A stretch of 43,723 nucleotides of DNA from JAYEJW01 sp034716535 (GTDB lineage Bacteria > Pseudomonadota > Gammaproteobacteria > Chromatiales > Chromatiaceae): the NCBI GenBank assembly GCA_034716535.1, contig JAYEJW010000043.1, forward strand, positions 1 to 43,723, given 5' to 3'. The notes under the pieces are model-generated. The model was given only the letters and a program-made list of their open reading frames with translations. It searched no databases and was not told where the DNA came from. Below are positions 7,167-17,072 of the stretch, piece after piece. The first letter of the stretch is position 1. Every line of letters begins with the position of its first letter. The translations under genes and the position numbers were made by a program.

Positions 7167-8303
7167 TTATGCAGGAAGCAATTTTCTGTGGGTATGAATG
7201 GACATAAGGATACCGAACCCTGCCAGGATGGTCACCAGGGAGGTGCCGCCGTAGCTCACCAAGGGCAGGGGAATCCCGACCACGGGCAACAAACCGCTCA
7301 CCATTCCGGTGTTGACGAACAGATAGACGAAGAACACCAGGGTCAGCCCGCCGCCGAGTAGCCGCCCGTAAGTATCCTGGGCTTGGCCGGCGATATAGAG
7401 CCCGCGCACGATGATGAAGAGATAGAGCCCAAGCATCACGAGGATGCCCAGCAACCCGAATTCTTCGCCGAGAACCGCGAAAATGAAATCTGTGGAGCGT
7501 TCGGGAAGAAACTCGAGGTGGGACTGGGTTCCGTTGAGCCAACCCTTGCCGTAGAGCCCACCGGACCCGATTGCGATCTGAGACTGGATGATGTGATAGC
7601 CGGCGCCCAAGGGATCGTTCTCCGGGTTGAGGAAGGTCAACACGCGCTGGCGCTGATAGGGCCGCATGAGGTACCAGAGCAGTGGCGTGAGCGCGGCAGC
7701 GGCAACGCCGACGAAGGTGATGAGACGCCAGCTCAGACCGGCCAGGAACAACATGATGGCCCCGGCGCTTGCCACCAGCAGCGCCGTGCCCAGGTCCGGC
7801 TGGCGGGCGATGAGCAGGACGGGGATGCAGATCATGATCGCCGCCAAAAAGATGCGCGCCCCGCTAGGCGGTAGCGGTCGCTTCGCCAGATACCTGGCGA
7901 GCATCATCGGCAGGGCGATCTTCAGAAGCTCAGATGGCTGAAAACGCACCACGCCAAGGTCAAGCCAGCGCTGCGCGCCTTTTCCGGTCTCGCCTATCAC
8001 CAGGACGCTCACGAGCATCACCACTCCGAGTACGAACAGCAGGGGTGACCACCGGCGCAGCTCCGACGGCGGGATTTGGGCGAGCACGAACATCACGGCG
8101 AACGCCAACCCTAAGCGGATCATCTGTCGGTCCACCTTGCCCGGGTCCTGGTCCGTTGCGCTGAAGAGCAAAAGCAGCCCGTAGCCGCACAGCAACAGCA
8201 GCGCGATCAGCAACGGCAAGTCCAGGTGAAGGCGCGCGAGGGGCCCGGGCTGAGTTGCGGTGGGCGCGATCTCAAGCCCCGAGCTGAAAGACCTATTGGT
8301 CAT
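7167..8303 (-). CDS. rodA: Peptidoglycan glycosyltransferase RodA (SEDS family)
   Basis: 378 residues with about ten membrane helices. SEDS hallmarks are present: KGAQRWLDLGVVRFQPSELLK, ARQPDLGTALL and LPLVSYGGTSLV near the C-terminus. RodA polymerises glycan strands from lipid II in the elongasome together with PBP2. The ATG at 8303 is preferred over the ATG at 8309 because AAGGGAG lies six bases upstream of it. The start overlaps the end of mrdA by 11 bp, indicating coupled translation of this enzyme pair. Confidence 0.95.
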   Translation of the reverse strand: MTNRSFSSGLEIAPTATQPGPLARLHLDLPLLIALLLLCGYGLLLLFSATDQDPGKVDRQMIRLGLAFAVMFVLAQIPPSELRRWSPLLFVLGVVMLVSVLVIGETGKGAQRWLDLGVVRFQPSELLKIALPMMLARYLAKRPLPPSGARIFLAAIMICIPVLLIARQPDLGTALLVASAGAIMLFLAGLSWRLITFVGVAAAALTPLLWYLMRPYQRQRVLTFLNPENDPLGAGYHIIQSQIAIGSGGLYGKGWLNGTQSHLEFLPERSTDFIFAVLGEEFGLLGILVMLGLYLFIIVRGLYIAGQAQDTYGRLLGGGLTLVFFVYLFVNTGMVSGLLPVVGIPLPLVSYGGTSLVTILAGFGILMSIHTHRKLLPA

Positions 8304-10161
8304 CGGCATCTCCCTTGCCGGCTTTGCGGAGATCGCCCAGCAGGTAGCTATCCATTACCTCCCGTGCGATGGGTGCGGCAACCGAGCCGCCGTGTCCGCC
8401 GTTTTCGACGATTACGGCCACGGCGATGCGCGGGTCCTCCACCGGCGCGAAAGCAACGAACAGGGCATGGTCGCGCATGCGTTCGGCCACTTCTTCCTCC
8501 CGGTAACGTTCCTTCTGGCCCACGCTAAAGACCTGCGCGGTACCCGTCTTTCCAGCGATGCGGTACGCATCGGTGCGGATGCGCTTGGCGGTGCCACGCG
8601 CACTCTCCACGACATTGGCCATTGCTGCGATCACGCGATCGACGTGCTGCTCTGACAGAGAAAGCTGACGGCTGACCGCAGGGACGTTTTCCATGGTTTG
8701 CGCCCCGGGCACCTGGGTGGCTCGGGCCATCCGAGGTTGGATGAAGTGTCCCCGGGCGGCCAGGGCCGCCGTTGCGGTTGCGAGCTGCAATGGCGTGGTG
8801 AGGAACGCGCCCTGTCCGATGCCCATGATCAGGGTTTCTCCGGGAAACCAGGGCTGGTTTCGGGCCCGCCGCTTCCACTCGCGGGAAGGCAGCAGCCCGC
8901 CGAGCTCGCCGGAGACATCGATACCCGTGCGCTCGCCGAAGCTGAATCCCGCGAGAAAGTCGTGCAGACGGTTAATCCCCATGTCGTGGGCGAGATCGTA
9001 AAAATAGACGTCGCAGGACTGAACGATGGCCTTCTCCAGGCTCACGGAGCCATGGCCCCAGCGCTTCCAGTCCCGGTACTTGTGGCTGTGACCCGGCAAC
9101 TGATAGAAACCGGGGCAATACTTGCTCTCGGTGAAGCCGACAGTCCCCGTCTCCAGCCCGCCCAGCCCAACGAAGGGTTTCACCGTTGAACCCGGCGGAT
9201 ACTGCCCACGCACGGCGCGGTTGAACAGGGGCTTGTCCGGAGAATCCCGGAGGGCTCGGTAGTCTGCACTTCCGATGCCCTCCACGAACAGGTTTGGATC
9301 GAAACTGGGCCGACTGACCATGGCCAACACACCGCCGGTGCTCGGGTCGATGGCGACCACCGCCCCGCGCCGGTCGCCGAGGGCCGCGGCCGCGTCCTGT
9401 TGCAGCCGGATGTCCAGGTACAGGCGCAGGTCCTTCCCGGGGGTCGGCGCTTGGCTCTCCAACACCCGCAGTACTCGCCCCTTGGCGTTGACCTCCACCT
9501 GCTGGTGTCCCACGTGGCCGTGCAGAACACCCTCGTAGGACTTTTCCGCGCCGCCCTTGCCGATGTAATTGGTGCCGCTGTAATCCGAGGCGTCGATGCG
9601 TTTGAGCTCCTCTTCGTTGATGCGTCCGACGTAGCCCAGTACGTGGGCCGTGTGCTCGTTTAGCGGGTAGTAACGCAGGAGCTGGGCGCGGATGTCTACG
9701 CCGGGGAAGCGGTGGCTGTTGACCGCGATTCGAGCCACCTCCCCCTGATCGAGGTTCCCCCGGATCGGAACCCCCTCGAACCGCCGTCGTTGCCGGCGCA
9801 AGCGTTCGAAACGCTTCAGGTCCTTCTCCTCGATCTTGATGATGCGTCGCAGCTCGGCGATGGTGGTCTCAAGCTCCTCCACCTTCTCGAGCGTGATCTC
9901 CAAGGAATAAGAGGGGTAGTTCTCAGCCAGCAAGATCCCGTTGGCGTCGTAGATGAGGCCGCGGGTGGGCGGAAGGGGTTCGATCTTCACCCGGTTGTCC
10001 TGGGACAAGGTGGAGAAATGCTGGTGGCTCGTTATCTGCAATTGCGCCAGCCGGCTCACCAAGAGGAGCATGGCCGCGACCACCAGGACCCCGGCGATCA
10101 CCGAGCGGCGGACAAAGAGACGACACTCCCCCAGATGGTCTTTGAAGGTCGATTCCACCAT
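8293..10161 (-). CDS. mrdA: Penicillin-binding protein 2, peptidoglycan transpeptidase
   Basis: 622 residues. Short cytoplasmic start (MVESTFKDHLGECRLFVRR), one membrane helix (about 18-42), pedestal domain, then the transpeptidase domain with PGS325-T-V-K328, S382-C-D384 and K538-T-G-T-A. The second motif is SxD rather than SxN, as in E. coli PBP2 (SAD). It cross-links glycan strands made by RodA. A frame extending to 10209 exists, but the start at 10161 aligns with the E. coli N-terminus and avoids a 29-bp overlap with mreD; neither start has a strong ribosome site. Followed by rodA with overlap. Confidence 0.95.
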   Translation of the reverse strand: MVESTFKDHLGECRLFVRRSVIAGVLVVAAMLLLVSRLAQLQITSHQHFSTLSQDNRVKIEPLPPTRGLIYDANGILLAENYPSYSLEITLEKVEELETTIAELRRIIKIEEKDLKRFERLRRQRRRFEGVPIRGNLDQGEVARIAVNSHRFPGVDIRAQLLRYYPLNEHTAHVLGYVGRINEEELKRIDASDYSGTNYIGKGGAEKSYEGVLHGHVGHQQVEVNAKGRVLRVLESQAPTPGKDLRLYLDIRLQQDAAAALGDRRGAVVAIDPSTGGVLAMVSRPSFDPNLFVEGIGSADYRALRDSPDKPLFNRAVRGQYPPGSTVKPFVGLGGLETGTVGFTESKYCPGFYQLPGHSHKYRDWKRWGHGSVSLEKAIVQSCDVYFYDLAHDMGINRLHDFLAGFSFGERTGIDVSGELGGLLPSREWKRRARNQPWFPGETLIMGIGQGAFLTTPLQLATATAALAARGHFIQPRMARATQVPGAQTMENVPAVSRQLSLSEQHVDRVIAAMANVVESARGTAKRIRTDAYRIAGKTGTAQVFSVGQKERYREEEVAERMRDHALFVAFAPVEDPRIAVAVIVENGGHGGSVAAPIAREVMDSYLLGDLRKAGKGDADDQ

Positions 10162-10180
10162 GGCGGGCAGTGCTCGTGGG

Positions 10181-10669
10181 TCAGGTGACGCTGAAACGCC
10201 GGCGGACATCCCGCAGCACGATGAAGATCCAGGGCCACAAAAGCATGCCGACGAAAGTGGGCATCCAGTACCAGAGGGTCGGCGTCGGCTGCCCAGTGGC
10301 GCCGATCACCCAAAGAGACAGCAGGCGCTCCACGAGTAACAGGACCCAGACCGATATGGCTTGCTGGAGCACGGGGAAGACCCTGATGCGCTGGTGCAGC
10401 TCCACAGCGAGATAGGCCATCACCGACAGGCTCAAGGCGTGCTGTCCGAGCACAGTGCCCACGGTGACGTCGAGCACGAGACCCGTGCTCCAGGCCCAGA
10501 AGACACCCACTCGGTTGGATAGTGCGAGGGACCAGTAGATCAGGGTCATGGCGACCCAAGGGGGTCGGAAGTCGGCACCCCCCTCGGGGATCGGCAGGAT
10601 CGTGAGGAGGAGGGCGATGGCCAGGGTGATGAGGATCACATAGGTCCTGTGCCGTTGTGCTTCGGTCAC
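10181..10669 (-). CDS. mreD: Rod shape-determining membrane protein MreD
   Basis: 162 residues with five or so membrane helices. Family features include the RPPWVAMTLIYWSLALSNRVG segment and the LVLDVTVGTVLGQHALSLS helix. MreD is part of the MreBCD-RodA-PBP2 complex in the inner membrane. The GTG at 10669 overlaps the mreC TGA by four bases (GTGA) and gives an N-terminus of normal length; the longer frame up to 10747 lies wholly within mreC and is rejected. The next gene, mrdA, begins 19 bp later. Confidence 0.92.
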   Translation of the reverse strand: MTEAQRHRTYVILITLAIALLLTILPIPEGGADFRPPWVAMTLIYWSLALSNRVGVFWAWSTGLVLDVTVGTVLGQHALSLSVMAYLAVELHQRIRVFPVLQQAISVWVLLLVERLLSLWVIGATGQPTPTLWYWMPTFVGMLLWPWIFIVLRDVRRRFSVT

Positions 10670-11511
10670 GGCTCTCCTTCCTCTTCCCCGCCGGGGCTCG
10701 CAGATTCGGTCAATGCCTCGTTTAACAGTGAAGGCGGTAGGGTCCACACGAGCAGGACCTCTCGGCTGCGGTCCAAGCGGGCGGTAGGCGTGGCGATTAC
10801 GGTGGCGAACGGTTTGCCCGGTTCGCGCCGAACCTCTGACACCCGGGCCACCGGATAACCGGGTGGGAAGTGACCGCCCAATCCGGAAGTAACCAGGAGA
10901 TCGTCGGCGCGGATGTCGGCGTTGTTGGGAAGATGGGGCAGCTCCAGCCGGTTGATGAGTCCGGTGCCCGCCGCCACCGTGCGCAGCCCGTTGCGGTTGA
11001 CCTGCACGGGCAGGGCGTGGCCCGCGTCAGTGATCAAGAGCACGGTGGAGGACAGCGGATTTACCCGCACCACCTGCCCCATTACCGCGTTTGCGTCGAG
11101 GACAGGCTGGCCGACGAAAACACCCGACGCGGCCCCTTTGTTGATCATCACCTGCTGGCGGTAAGGGTCCAGATCCACCGACAACAGCTCCGCGATGAGC
11201 ACCCGGTCGCCGATCTTGAACGAAGAGCCCAGCAGGTCGCGCAGGCGCATGTTCTCTTCTTCAAGGGCCTCGAATCGCTGCAGCCGCGCCTTGAGTCCCA
11301 GGTTCTCTCGCCGCAGGCTTAGGTTGTGCTTGCGCAGCGCCTCGTCCTCGGCCAGGCGGCCCTCCAGCGCCCGCCCGAAGATGTCTGGCAGGCTGGCCAG
11401 ATAGTGCAGCGGATAGACGATGACCGACAGCGTGGACCGCAGTAGGTCCAAGTGGTGGTGGCGATGGTCCGCTACAATCAAAACAGTGGATAGCGCCACC
11501 GCCAGCAGCAT
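10666..11511 (-). CDS. mreC: Rod shape-determining protein MreC
   Basis: 281 residues from the first ATG. One membrane helix, a coiled coil (about 45-90: EDEALRKHNLSLRRENLGLK and following) and the beta-rich MreC core (LLSVDLDPYRQQVMINKGAASGVFVGQPVLD). It is the periplasmic scaffold linking MreB to PBP2/RodA. The same frame continues upstream to a stop at 11560-11562 and encodes IKPLFVHGPSTSYR immediately before the ATG. This matches the conserved cytoplasmic start of MreC proteins (KP.F..GPS), so true initiation may be upstream at a non-standard codon (ATC at 11551-11553, with AGGT about eight bases before). The 3' end overlaps mreD by four bases. Confidence 0.93.
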   Translation of the reverse strand: MLLAVALSTVLIVADHRHHHLDLLRSTLSVIVYPLHYLASLPDIFGRALEGRLAEDEALRKHNLSLRRENLGLKARLQRFEALEEENMRLRDLLGSSFKIGDRVLIAELLSVDLDPYRQQVMINKGAASGVFVGQPVLDANAVMGQVVRVNPLSSTVLLITDAGHALPVQVNRNGLRTVAAGTGLINRLELPHLPNNADIRADDLLVTSGLGGHFPPGYPVARVSEVRREPGKPFATVIATPTARLDRSREVLLVWTLPPSLLNEALTESASPGGEEEGEP

Positions 11512-11584
11512 GCGGTAGGAAGTCGACGGGCCATGTACGAACAGGGGTTTGATCGCCGATTACCTATGGCGCAGGGACCACACT

Positions 11585-12631
11585 TCACTCCGTAGCAAAG
11601 AGGTCCAGGCCGCGCTCGTCAATCATCTCCAAAGCTCTGCCGCCTCCGCGAGCCACGCAGGTCAGCGGATCCTCCGCCACCAATACGGGTAGGCCCGTCT
11701 CCTCCTCGATCAGCCGATCGATGTCACGCAACAGCGCCCCTCCACCTGTGACTACGATGCCCCGGTCCGCCACGTCCGCCCCGAGCTCCGGGGGAGTCTG
11801 TTCGAGGGCGATCCTGACCGCTCCGACGATTCCGGACAGGGGCTCCTGTATCGCCTCGAGGATCTCGTTGCTGTTGAGGGTAAAGCCCCGTGGGATGCCC
11901 TCGGCCAGATTGCGTCCCTTGACCTCGATCTGTCCCACCTCGTTGCGGGGGAAGGCGGAGCCGATCTCGTGCTTGATGCGCTCAGCGGTGGCCTCGCCGA
12001 TCAAGGTACCGTAGTTGCGTCGCACATAGCTGATGATGGCGTCGTCGAACCGGTCACCGCCGACCCGTACCGAGTTGGAGTAGACGATGCCGTTCAGGGA
12101 GATGACTGCCACCTCCGAAGTGCCGCCACCGATGTCCAGAACCATGGAGCCGCGCGCCTCGTCCACGGGAAGACCGGCGCCGATGGCCGCTGACATGGGC
12201 TCCTCAATCAGGTAGACCTCGCGGGCGCCTGCACCGGCGGCGGATTCCTTGATGGCGCGGCGCTCCACTTGGGTGGAACCGCAGGGTACGCAGATCAGCA
12301 CCCGCGGGCTGGGACGGATGACGCGGCTTTCGTGTACCTTGTGGATGAAGTACTGAAGCATCTTCTCCGTGACCGTGAAATCGGCGATTACGCCGTCCTT
12401 CAGGGGCCGGATGACGGTGATGTTCTGGGGCGTCCGGCCGAGCATCTGCTTGGCTTCCTCGCCCACCGCCGCTACCACCTTGGACCCGCCGGCGCGGTCC
12501 TGGCGAATGGCCACCACAGAGGGCTCGTTAAGGACGATGCCCTGGCCGCGGGCATAGATGAGCGTGTTCGCGGTTCCAAGATCGATCGACAGATCGTTGG
12601 AAAACATCCCTCGAAAGCGTCGGAGAAACAT
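11585..12631 (-). CDS. mreB: Rod shape-determining actin homologue MreB
   Basis: 348 residues, the usual length. Actin-fold nucleotide motifs are present: DLGTANTLIYARGQGIVLNEPSVVA at the start, VLDIGGGTSEVAVISLNGIV, and IVVTGGGALLRDID. MreB filaments on the inner membrane orient the elongasome. The ATG at 12631 is chosen over a TTG one codon upstream; AAGG lies about ten bases before it. It is the first gene of the minus-strand wall cluster. Its leader contains a terminator-like hairpin (12649-12677), so expression may involve attenuation. The divergent gene is gatC. Confidence 0.97.
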   Translation of the reverse strand: MFLRRFRGMFSNDLSIDLGTANTLIYARGQGIVLNEPSVVAIRQDRAGGSKVVAAVGEEAKQMLGRTPQNITVIRPLKDGVIADFTVTEKMLQYFIHKVHESRVIRPSPRVLICVPCGSTQVERRAIKESAAGAGAREVYLIEEPMSAAIGAGLPVDEARGSMVLDIGGGTSEVAVISLNGIVYSNSVRVGGDRFDDAIISYVRRNYGTLIGEATAERIKHEIGSAFPRNEVGQIEVKGRNLAEGIPRGFTLNSNEILEAIQEPLSGIVGAVRIALEQTPPELGADVADRGIVVTGGGALLRDIDRLIEEETGLPVLVAEDPLTCVARGGGRALEMIDERGLDLFATE

Positions 12632-13003
12632 CAAGCAAGTACCTTGGGAAAATAAAACCGGGACCGCACCGGGGTCCTAGGGAAGGTCCGAGCGATACAC
12701 CAGGGTGATCGTCCGGACACGGAGAGCGGAAACCAGGGCCTCCACCTTCTTATTTTCAGAGGGTTACAAACACATCAGGTGCCGGCACCTCCCGTGCCAC
12801 GGGAACCTTCGGAAGAACCGCAGGTTCCCTTTTGCCCTCGATAGCGCCTGTCCATGGAAATCAAAGCGGCTAATCTAGCAACGCTATCCCGGATGGGCAA
12901 GACGCATTCCGCCGGCGCGCGGTAAAACGGACAGCCTGACCTTATGCTCGGGCCAACGAGTATGCTATTTTCCCTTGTTTTCGGGAACGCTGGAATAGCC
13001 CTC
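12632..13003. promoter_or_regulatory. Divergent intergenic region mreB / gatC
   Basis: 372 bp separating the divergent mreB and gatC genes; it should hold both promoters. Visible features: a terminator-like hairpin on the mreB side (listed separately); a perfect 12-bp palindrome GGTGCCGGCACC (12779-12790); and a hairpin GGGAACCT (12801-12808) / AGGTTCCC (12822-12829) followed by TTTT on the plus strand. TATGCT at 12961 is a possible -10 for gatC, but no good -35 accompanies it. No short gene is supported here. Confidence 0.45.
12649..12677 (-). terminator. Terminator-like hairpin in the mreB leader (possible attenuator)
   Basis: Read on the minus strand: GGACC, a seven-base loop, GGTCC, then CGG and TTTTATTTT. 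The stem is only five base pairs but all strong, and the T-rich tract follows directly. It ends about 18 bases upstream of the mreB ATG, so it lies in the leader if the promoter is further upstream. Weak as a terminator; its placement is what makes it notable. Confidence 0.35.
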
Positions 13004-13291
13004 ATGTCGCTGGATCGCTCCGACGTCGAAAAGATCGCTCACTTGGCGCGGCTCGCCATCTCCGACGAGGAAAAGGATCGCTACGCTGCGGACCTCTCCA
13101 ATATCCTCGACCTGGTCGCACAGATGAACGCGGTTGACACGGAGGGAGTGACCCCTATGGCCCACCCCTTGCACATGGCGCAGCGGTTGCGGGCCGACGA
13201 GCCCACAGAGCCCAACCAGCGGGAGCTCTTTCAGGGGATCGCCCCGGCAACCGAGGACGGCCTTTACCTGGTCCCGAAGGTTATCGAGTAG
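13004..13291 (+). CDS. gatC: Asp/Glu-tRNA amidotransferase subunit C
   Basis: 95 residues, normal for GatC. MSLDRSDVEKIAHLARLAISDEE at the start and the LREDEP-like segment near residue 65 (LRADEPTEP) are family hallmarks, as is the ending GLYLVPKVIE. GatC is a belt-like subunit that wraps the GatA-GatB interface. The ATG at 13004 is preceded by GGAA; the frame extends upstream to 12944 without family support. First of gatCAB, 59 bp before gatA and divergent from mreB, a common gammaproteobacterial arrangement. Confidence 0.95.
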   Translation: MSLDRSDVEKIAHLARLAISDEEKDRYAADLSNILDLVAQMNAVDTEGVTPMAHPLHMAQRLRADEPTEPNQRELFQGIAPATEDGLYLVPKVIE

Positions 13292-13350
13292 GCGCCGGGC
13301 ATTCGCCAACTCCGCCCAGGACGCTCCCCCGTATCGAGGACCCTCCGCCG

Positions 13351-14805
<1,455 letters not shown>

Positions 14806-14895
14806 TGCGGCACCGCCAAGGCGTGAAGTGCAGGCGTCATTTGCGTTAACTTGCGTTGATCTTCGGACCAAGAGTACCAAACAGGCTGAACAACC

Positions 14896-16326
14896 ATGCA
14901 GTGGGAAACCGTCATCGGGCTCGAGATCCACACCCAGCTCGCCACTCGTGCAAAGATCTTTTCCGGCGCACCGACCCGATTCGGTGCCGAGCCGAACACC
15001 CAGGCCTGTGCCGTGGATCTGGGGTTGCCGGGTGTTCTGCCGGTGCTGAACAAGGCGGCGGTGGCGCTGGCGGTGCGCTTTGGTAGGGCGATCGACGCCG
15101 AGATCGCGGAGCGTTCCGTCTTCGCGCGCAAGAACTATTTTTATCCGGACTTACCAAAGGGTTATCAGATCAGCCAATACGAGCTGCCGGTTGTGGGCAA
15201 GGGCCATGTGGAGATCCTGCTCGACGACGGTTCCGTGAAAGAGATCGGCGTCACCCGCGCGCACCTCGAGGAAGACGCCGGCAAGTCCCTGCACGAGGAT
15301 TTCCACGGCATGACCGGCATCGACCTCAACCGCGCCGGCACGCCGTTGCTGGAGATCGTCTCCGAGCCCGACCTGCGCTCGCCCAAGGAGGCCGTGGCCT
15401 ACGCCCGAAAGATCCATCAAATCGTGCGCTACATCGGTATCAGCGACGGGAACATGCAGGAGGGCTCGTTCCGTATGGATGCCAACATCTCGGTGCGCCC
15501 CAAGGGTGAGGACAGGCTGGGCACGCGATCCGAGATCAAGAACATCAACTCCTTTCGTTTCCTGGAGAAGGCGCTGAGCTTCGAAATCGAGCGCCAAATC
15601 GACGTCATCGAGGGCGGCGGCGAGGTAGTCCAGGAGACACGGCTCTATGACGCTGAGCGCGATGAGACGCGCCCCATGCGCACCAAGGAGGAGGCGAACG
15701 ATTACCGCTATTTTCCAGATCCGGACCTGCTGCCGATCGCTATCGACGCGGCCTTTATCGAACAGGCCACCACGGACCTGCCGGAGCTTCCCGATACCAA
15801 GCGCGAGCGCTTCCGCGACAGCTACAATCTCTCGGCGTACGACGCCAACCTCTTGACCGCGAGCCGGGAACTGGCGGACTACTACGAGTCCGTAACGCGC
15901 AGCACCGGCGATGCCAAACTGGCCGCCAACTGGGTGAGCGGCGAGCTGGCGGCAGGGTTGAACCGGGAGGGCCGAGAGATCGGCGAGAGTCCGGTCAGTG
16001 CCGAGATGCTCGCCGGGCTGCTCAACCGGATCAGGGACAACACCGTCTCGGGCAAACTGGCCAAGCAGGTCTTCGAGGCAATGTGGAACGGCGAGGGCGA
16101 TGCGGACGCCGTCATCGAGGCCAAGGGGCTCAAGCAGATCACCGACAGCGGAGCCATCGAGAAGATCGTCGATGAAGTGATGGCCGCCAATCCGGGCCAG
16201 GTGGGGCAGTACCGAGGCGGCAAGGAGAAGGTCTTCGGCTTTTTCGTCGGTCAGGTGATGAAGGCCACCAAGGGCAAGGCCAACCCGCGGCAGGTCAACG
16301 ATCTATTGAAGGAGAAGCTCAAATGA
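14896..16326 (+). CDS. gatB: Asp/Glu-tRNA amidotransferase subunit B
   Basis: 476 residues, normal length. N-terminal kinase-like domain starting WETVIGLEIHTQL, with PDLPKGYQISQYELP and GIDLNRAGTPLLEIVSEPD, and the C-terminal YqeY-like tRNA-binding tail (about 330-476) ending ANPRQVNDLLKEKLK. GatB phosphorylates the misacylated aminoacyl-tRNA carboxylate and performs the transamidation with ammonia from GatA. It lies 90 bp after gatA and overlaps the following PEBP gene by four bases (ATGA). Confidence 0.97.
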   Translation: MQWETVIGLEIHTQLATRAKIFSGAPTRFGAEPNTQACAVDLGLPGVLPVLNKAAVALAVRFGRAIDAEIAERSVFARKNYFYPDLPKGYQISQYELPVVGKGHVEILLDDGSVKEIGVTRAHLEEDAGKSLHEDFHGMTGIDLNRAGTPLLEIVSEPDLRSPKEAVAYARKIHQIVRYIGISDGNMQEGSFRMDANISVRPKGEDRLGTRSEIKNINSFRFLEKALSFEIERQIDVIEGGGEVVQETRLYDAERDETRPMRTKEEANDYRYFPDPDLLPIAIDAAFIEQATTDLPELPDTKRERFRDSYNLSAYDANLLTASRELADYYESVTRSTGDAKLAANWVSGELAAGLNREGREIGESPVSAEMLAGLLNRIRDNTVSGKLAKQVFEAMWNGEGDADAVIEAKGLKQITDSGAIEKIVDEVMAANPGQVGQYRGGKEKVFGFFVGQVMKATKGKANPRQVNDLLKEKLK

Positions 16327-16949
16327 TGCGGATCAGGAGCGGTGACTTCGAAGACGGTGGGCGTATCCCCACGGAGCTCGCCTTCTGCCAGCCTCACCCG
16401 GAGACACGGGTCGTGCTTTCGGAGAACATCAACCCGGAGCTCGGCTGGGGCGGGGAGCCCGAAGCGACCAAGTCCTTCGTGCTCATTTGCCGAGACCCCA
16501 ACGTGCCGGTCGAGCGCCGCGACGTGAACAGGGAGGGCAAGGTCCTGGAGGCGAACCTGCCGCGCAGTGACTTCTTCCACTGGGTGCTGGTGGACATACC
16601 CAGGGATCTACGTCACATCGAGCAGGGCATCGATTGCGACGGCGTTACCCCGGGCGGTAAGGAAGCCGGTCCCTGCAGCCACGGCGCTCGTCGCGGGCTC
16701 AATGACTACAGCACCTGGTTCGATCCCGGCGATTCCATGGCGGGCAGCTACTTCGGCTATGACGGCCCCTGTCCGCCCTGGAACGACAGCATGGCCCACC
16801 GCTATATCTTCACCGTCTATGCCCTCGACACGGAGCGTTGCCCTGTGGGACGGGAGTTCGACGGCCGCGACGTGGTGGCGGCGATTCAGGGCCACATCCT
16901 GGACGAGGCGAGTATCACCGGCTTTTACAGCCTGAACCCGAATCTTTGA
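16323..16949 (+). CDS. YbhB/YbcL-type PEBP-family protein
   Basis: 208 residues. Phosphatidylethanolamine-binding-protein fold of the bacterial YbhB/YbcL/RKIP-like group: NPELGWGGEPEATKSFVLICRDPN with the typical early beta hairpin, then FFHWVLVDIP, then YFGYDGPCPPWNDSMAHRYIFTVYALD forming the conserved ligand pocket. Somewhat longer than the usual 150-180 residues because of an insert around residues 105-135. The ligand and function in bacteria are not established. Its ATG overlaps the gatB stop, so it is probably translated with gatB, but a functional link to tRNA amidation is not implied. A second ATG at 16326 is equally possible as start. Confidence 0.87.
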   Translation: MMRIRSGDFEDGGRIPTELAFCQPHPETRVVLSENINPELGWGGEPEATKSFVLICRDPNVPVERRDVNREGKVLEANLPRSDFFHWVLVDIPRDLRHIEQGIDCDGVTPGGKEAGPCSHGARRGLNDYSTWFDPGDSMAGSYFGYDGPCPPWNDSMAHRYIFTVYALDTERCPVGREFDGRDVVAAIQGHILDEASITGFYSLNPNL

Positions 16950-16952
16950 TCC

Positions 16953-17072
16953 ATCCTGGCGGACGACACGCTGTACTTCAAGACCGACGATGTCAACCGC
17001 GAGGACTATGAAGGCCGCGGCCTCAAGCTCTTTACTTACGAAACGAAGCAGGGGCGAAGCGCGACCATCAGT
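16953..17072 (+). pseudogene. Fragment of a TfoX/Sxy N-terminal domain
   Basis: Immediately after the PEBP stop, and in the same frame, about 40 codons read ILADDTLYFKTDDVNREDYE then GRGLKLFTYETKQGRSATIS. This is the middle of a TfoX N-terminal domain (typical pattern 'ADD.LY.K.DD.NR..FE..G..PFTYE.K.G...MSY'). It has no start codon, lacks the preceding half of the domain, and runs into the 3' end of fpr on the other strand. TfoX-family proteins influence competence in some Gammaproteobacteria; this copy cannot be functional. It is probably the relic of a gene deleted when fpr and its neighbours were brought next to gatB. Confidence 0.75.

Noticed and set aside
12779..12790. Perfect palindrome GGTGCCGGCACC between mreB and gatC as an operator
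   Set aside because: A 12-bp G/C palindrome can occur by chance in this composition and no promoter element is clearly linked to it.
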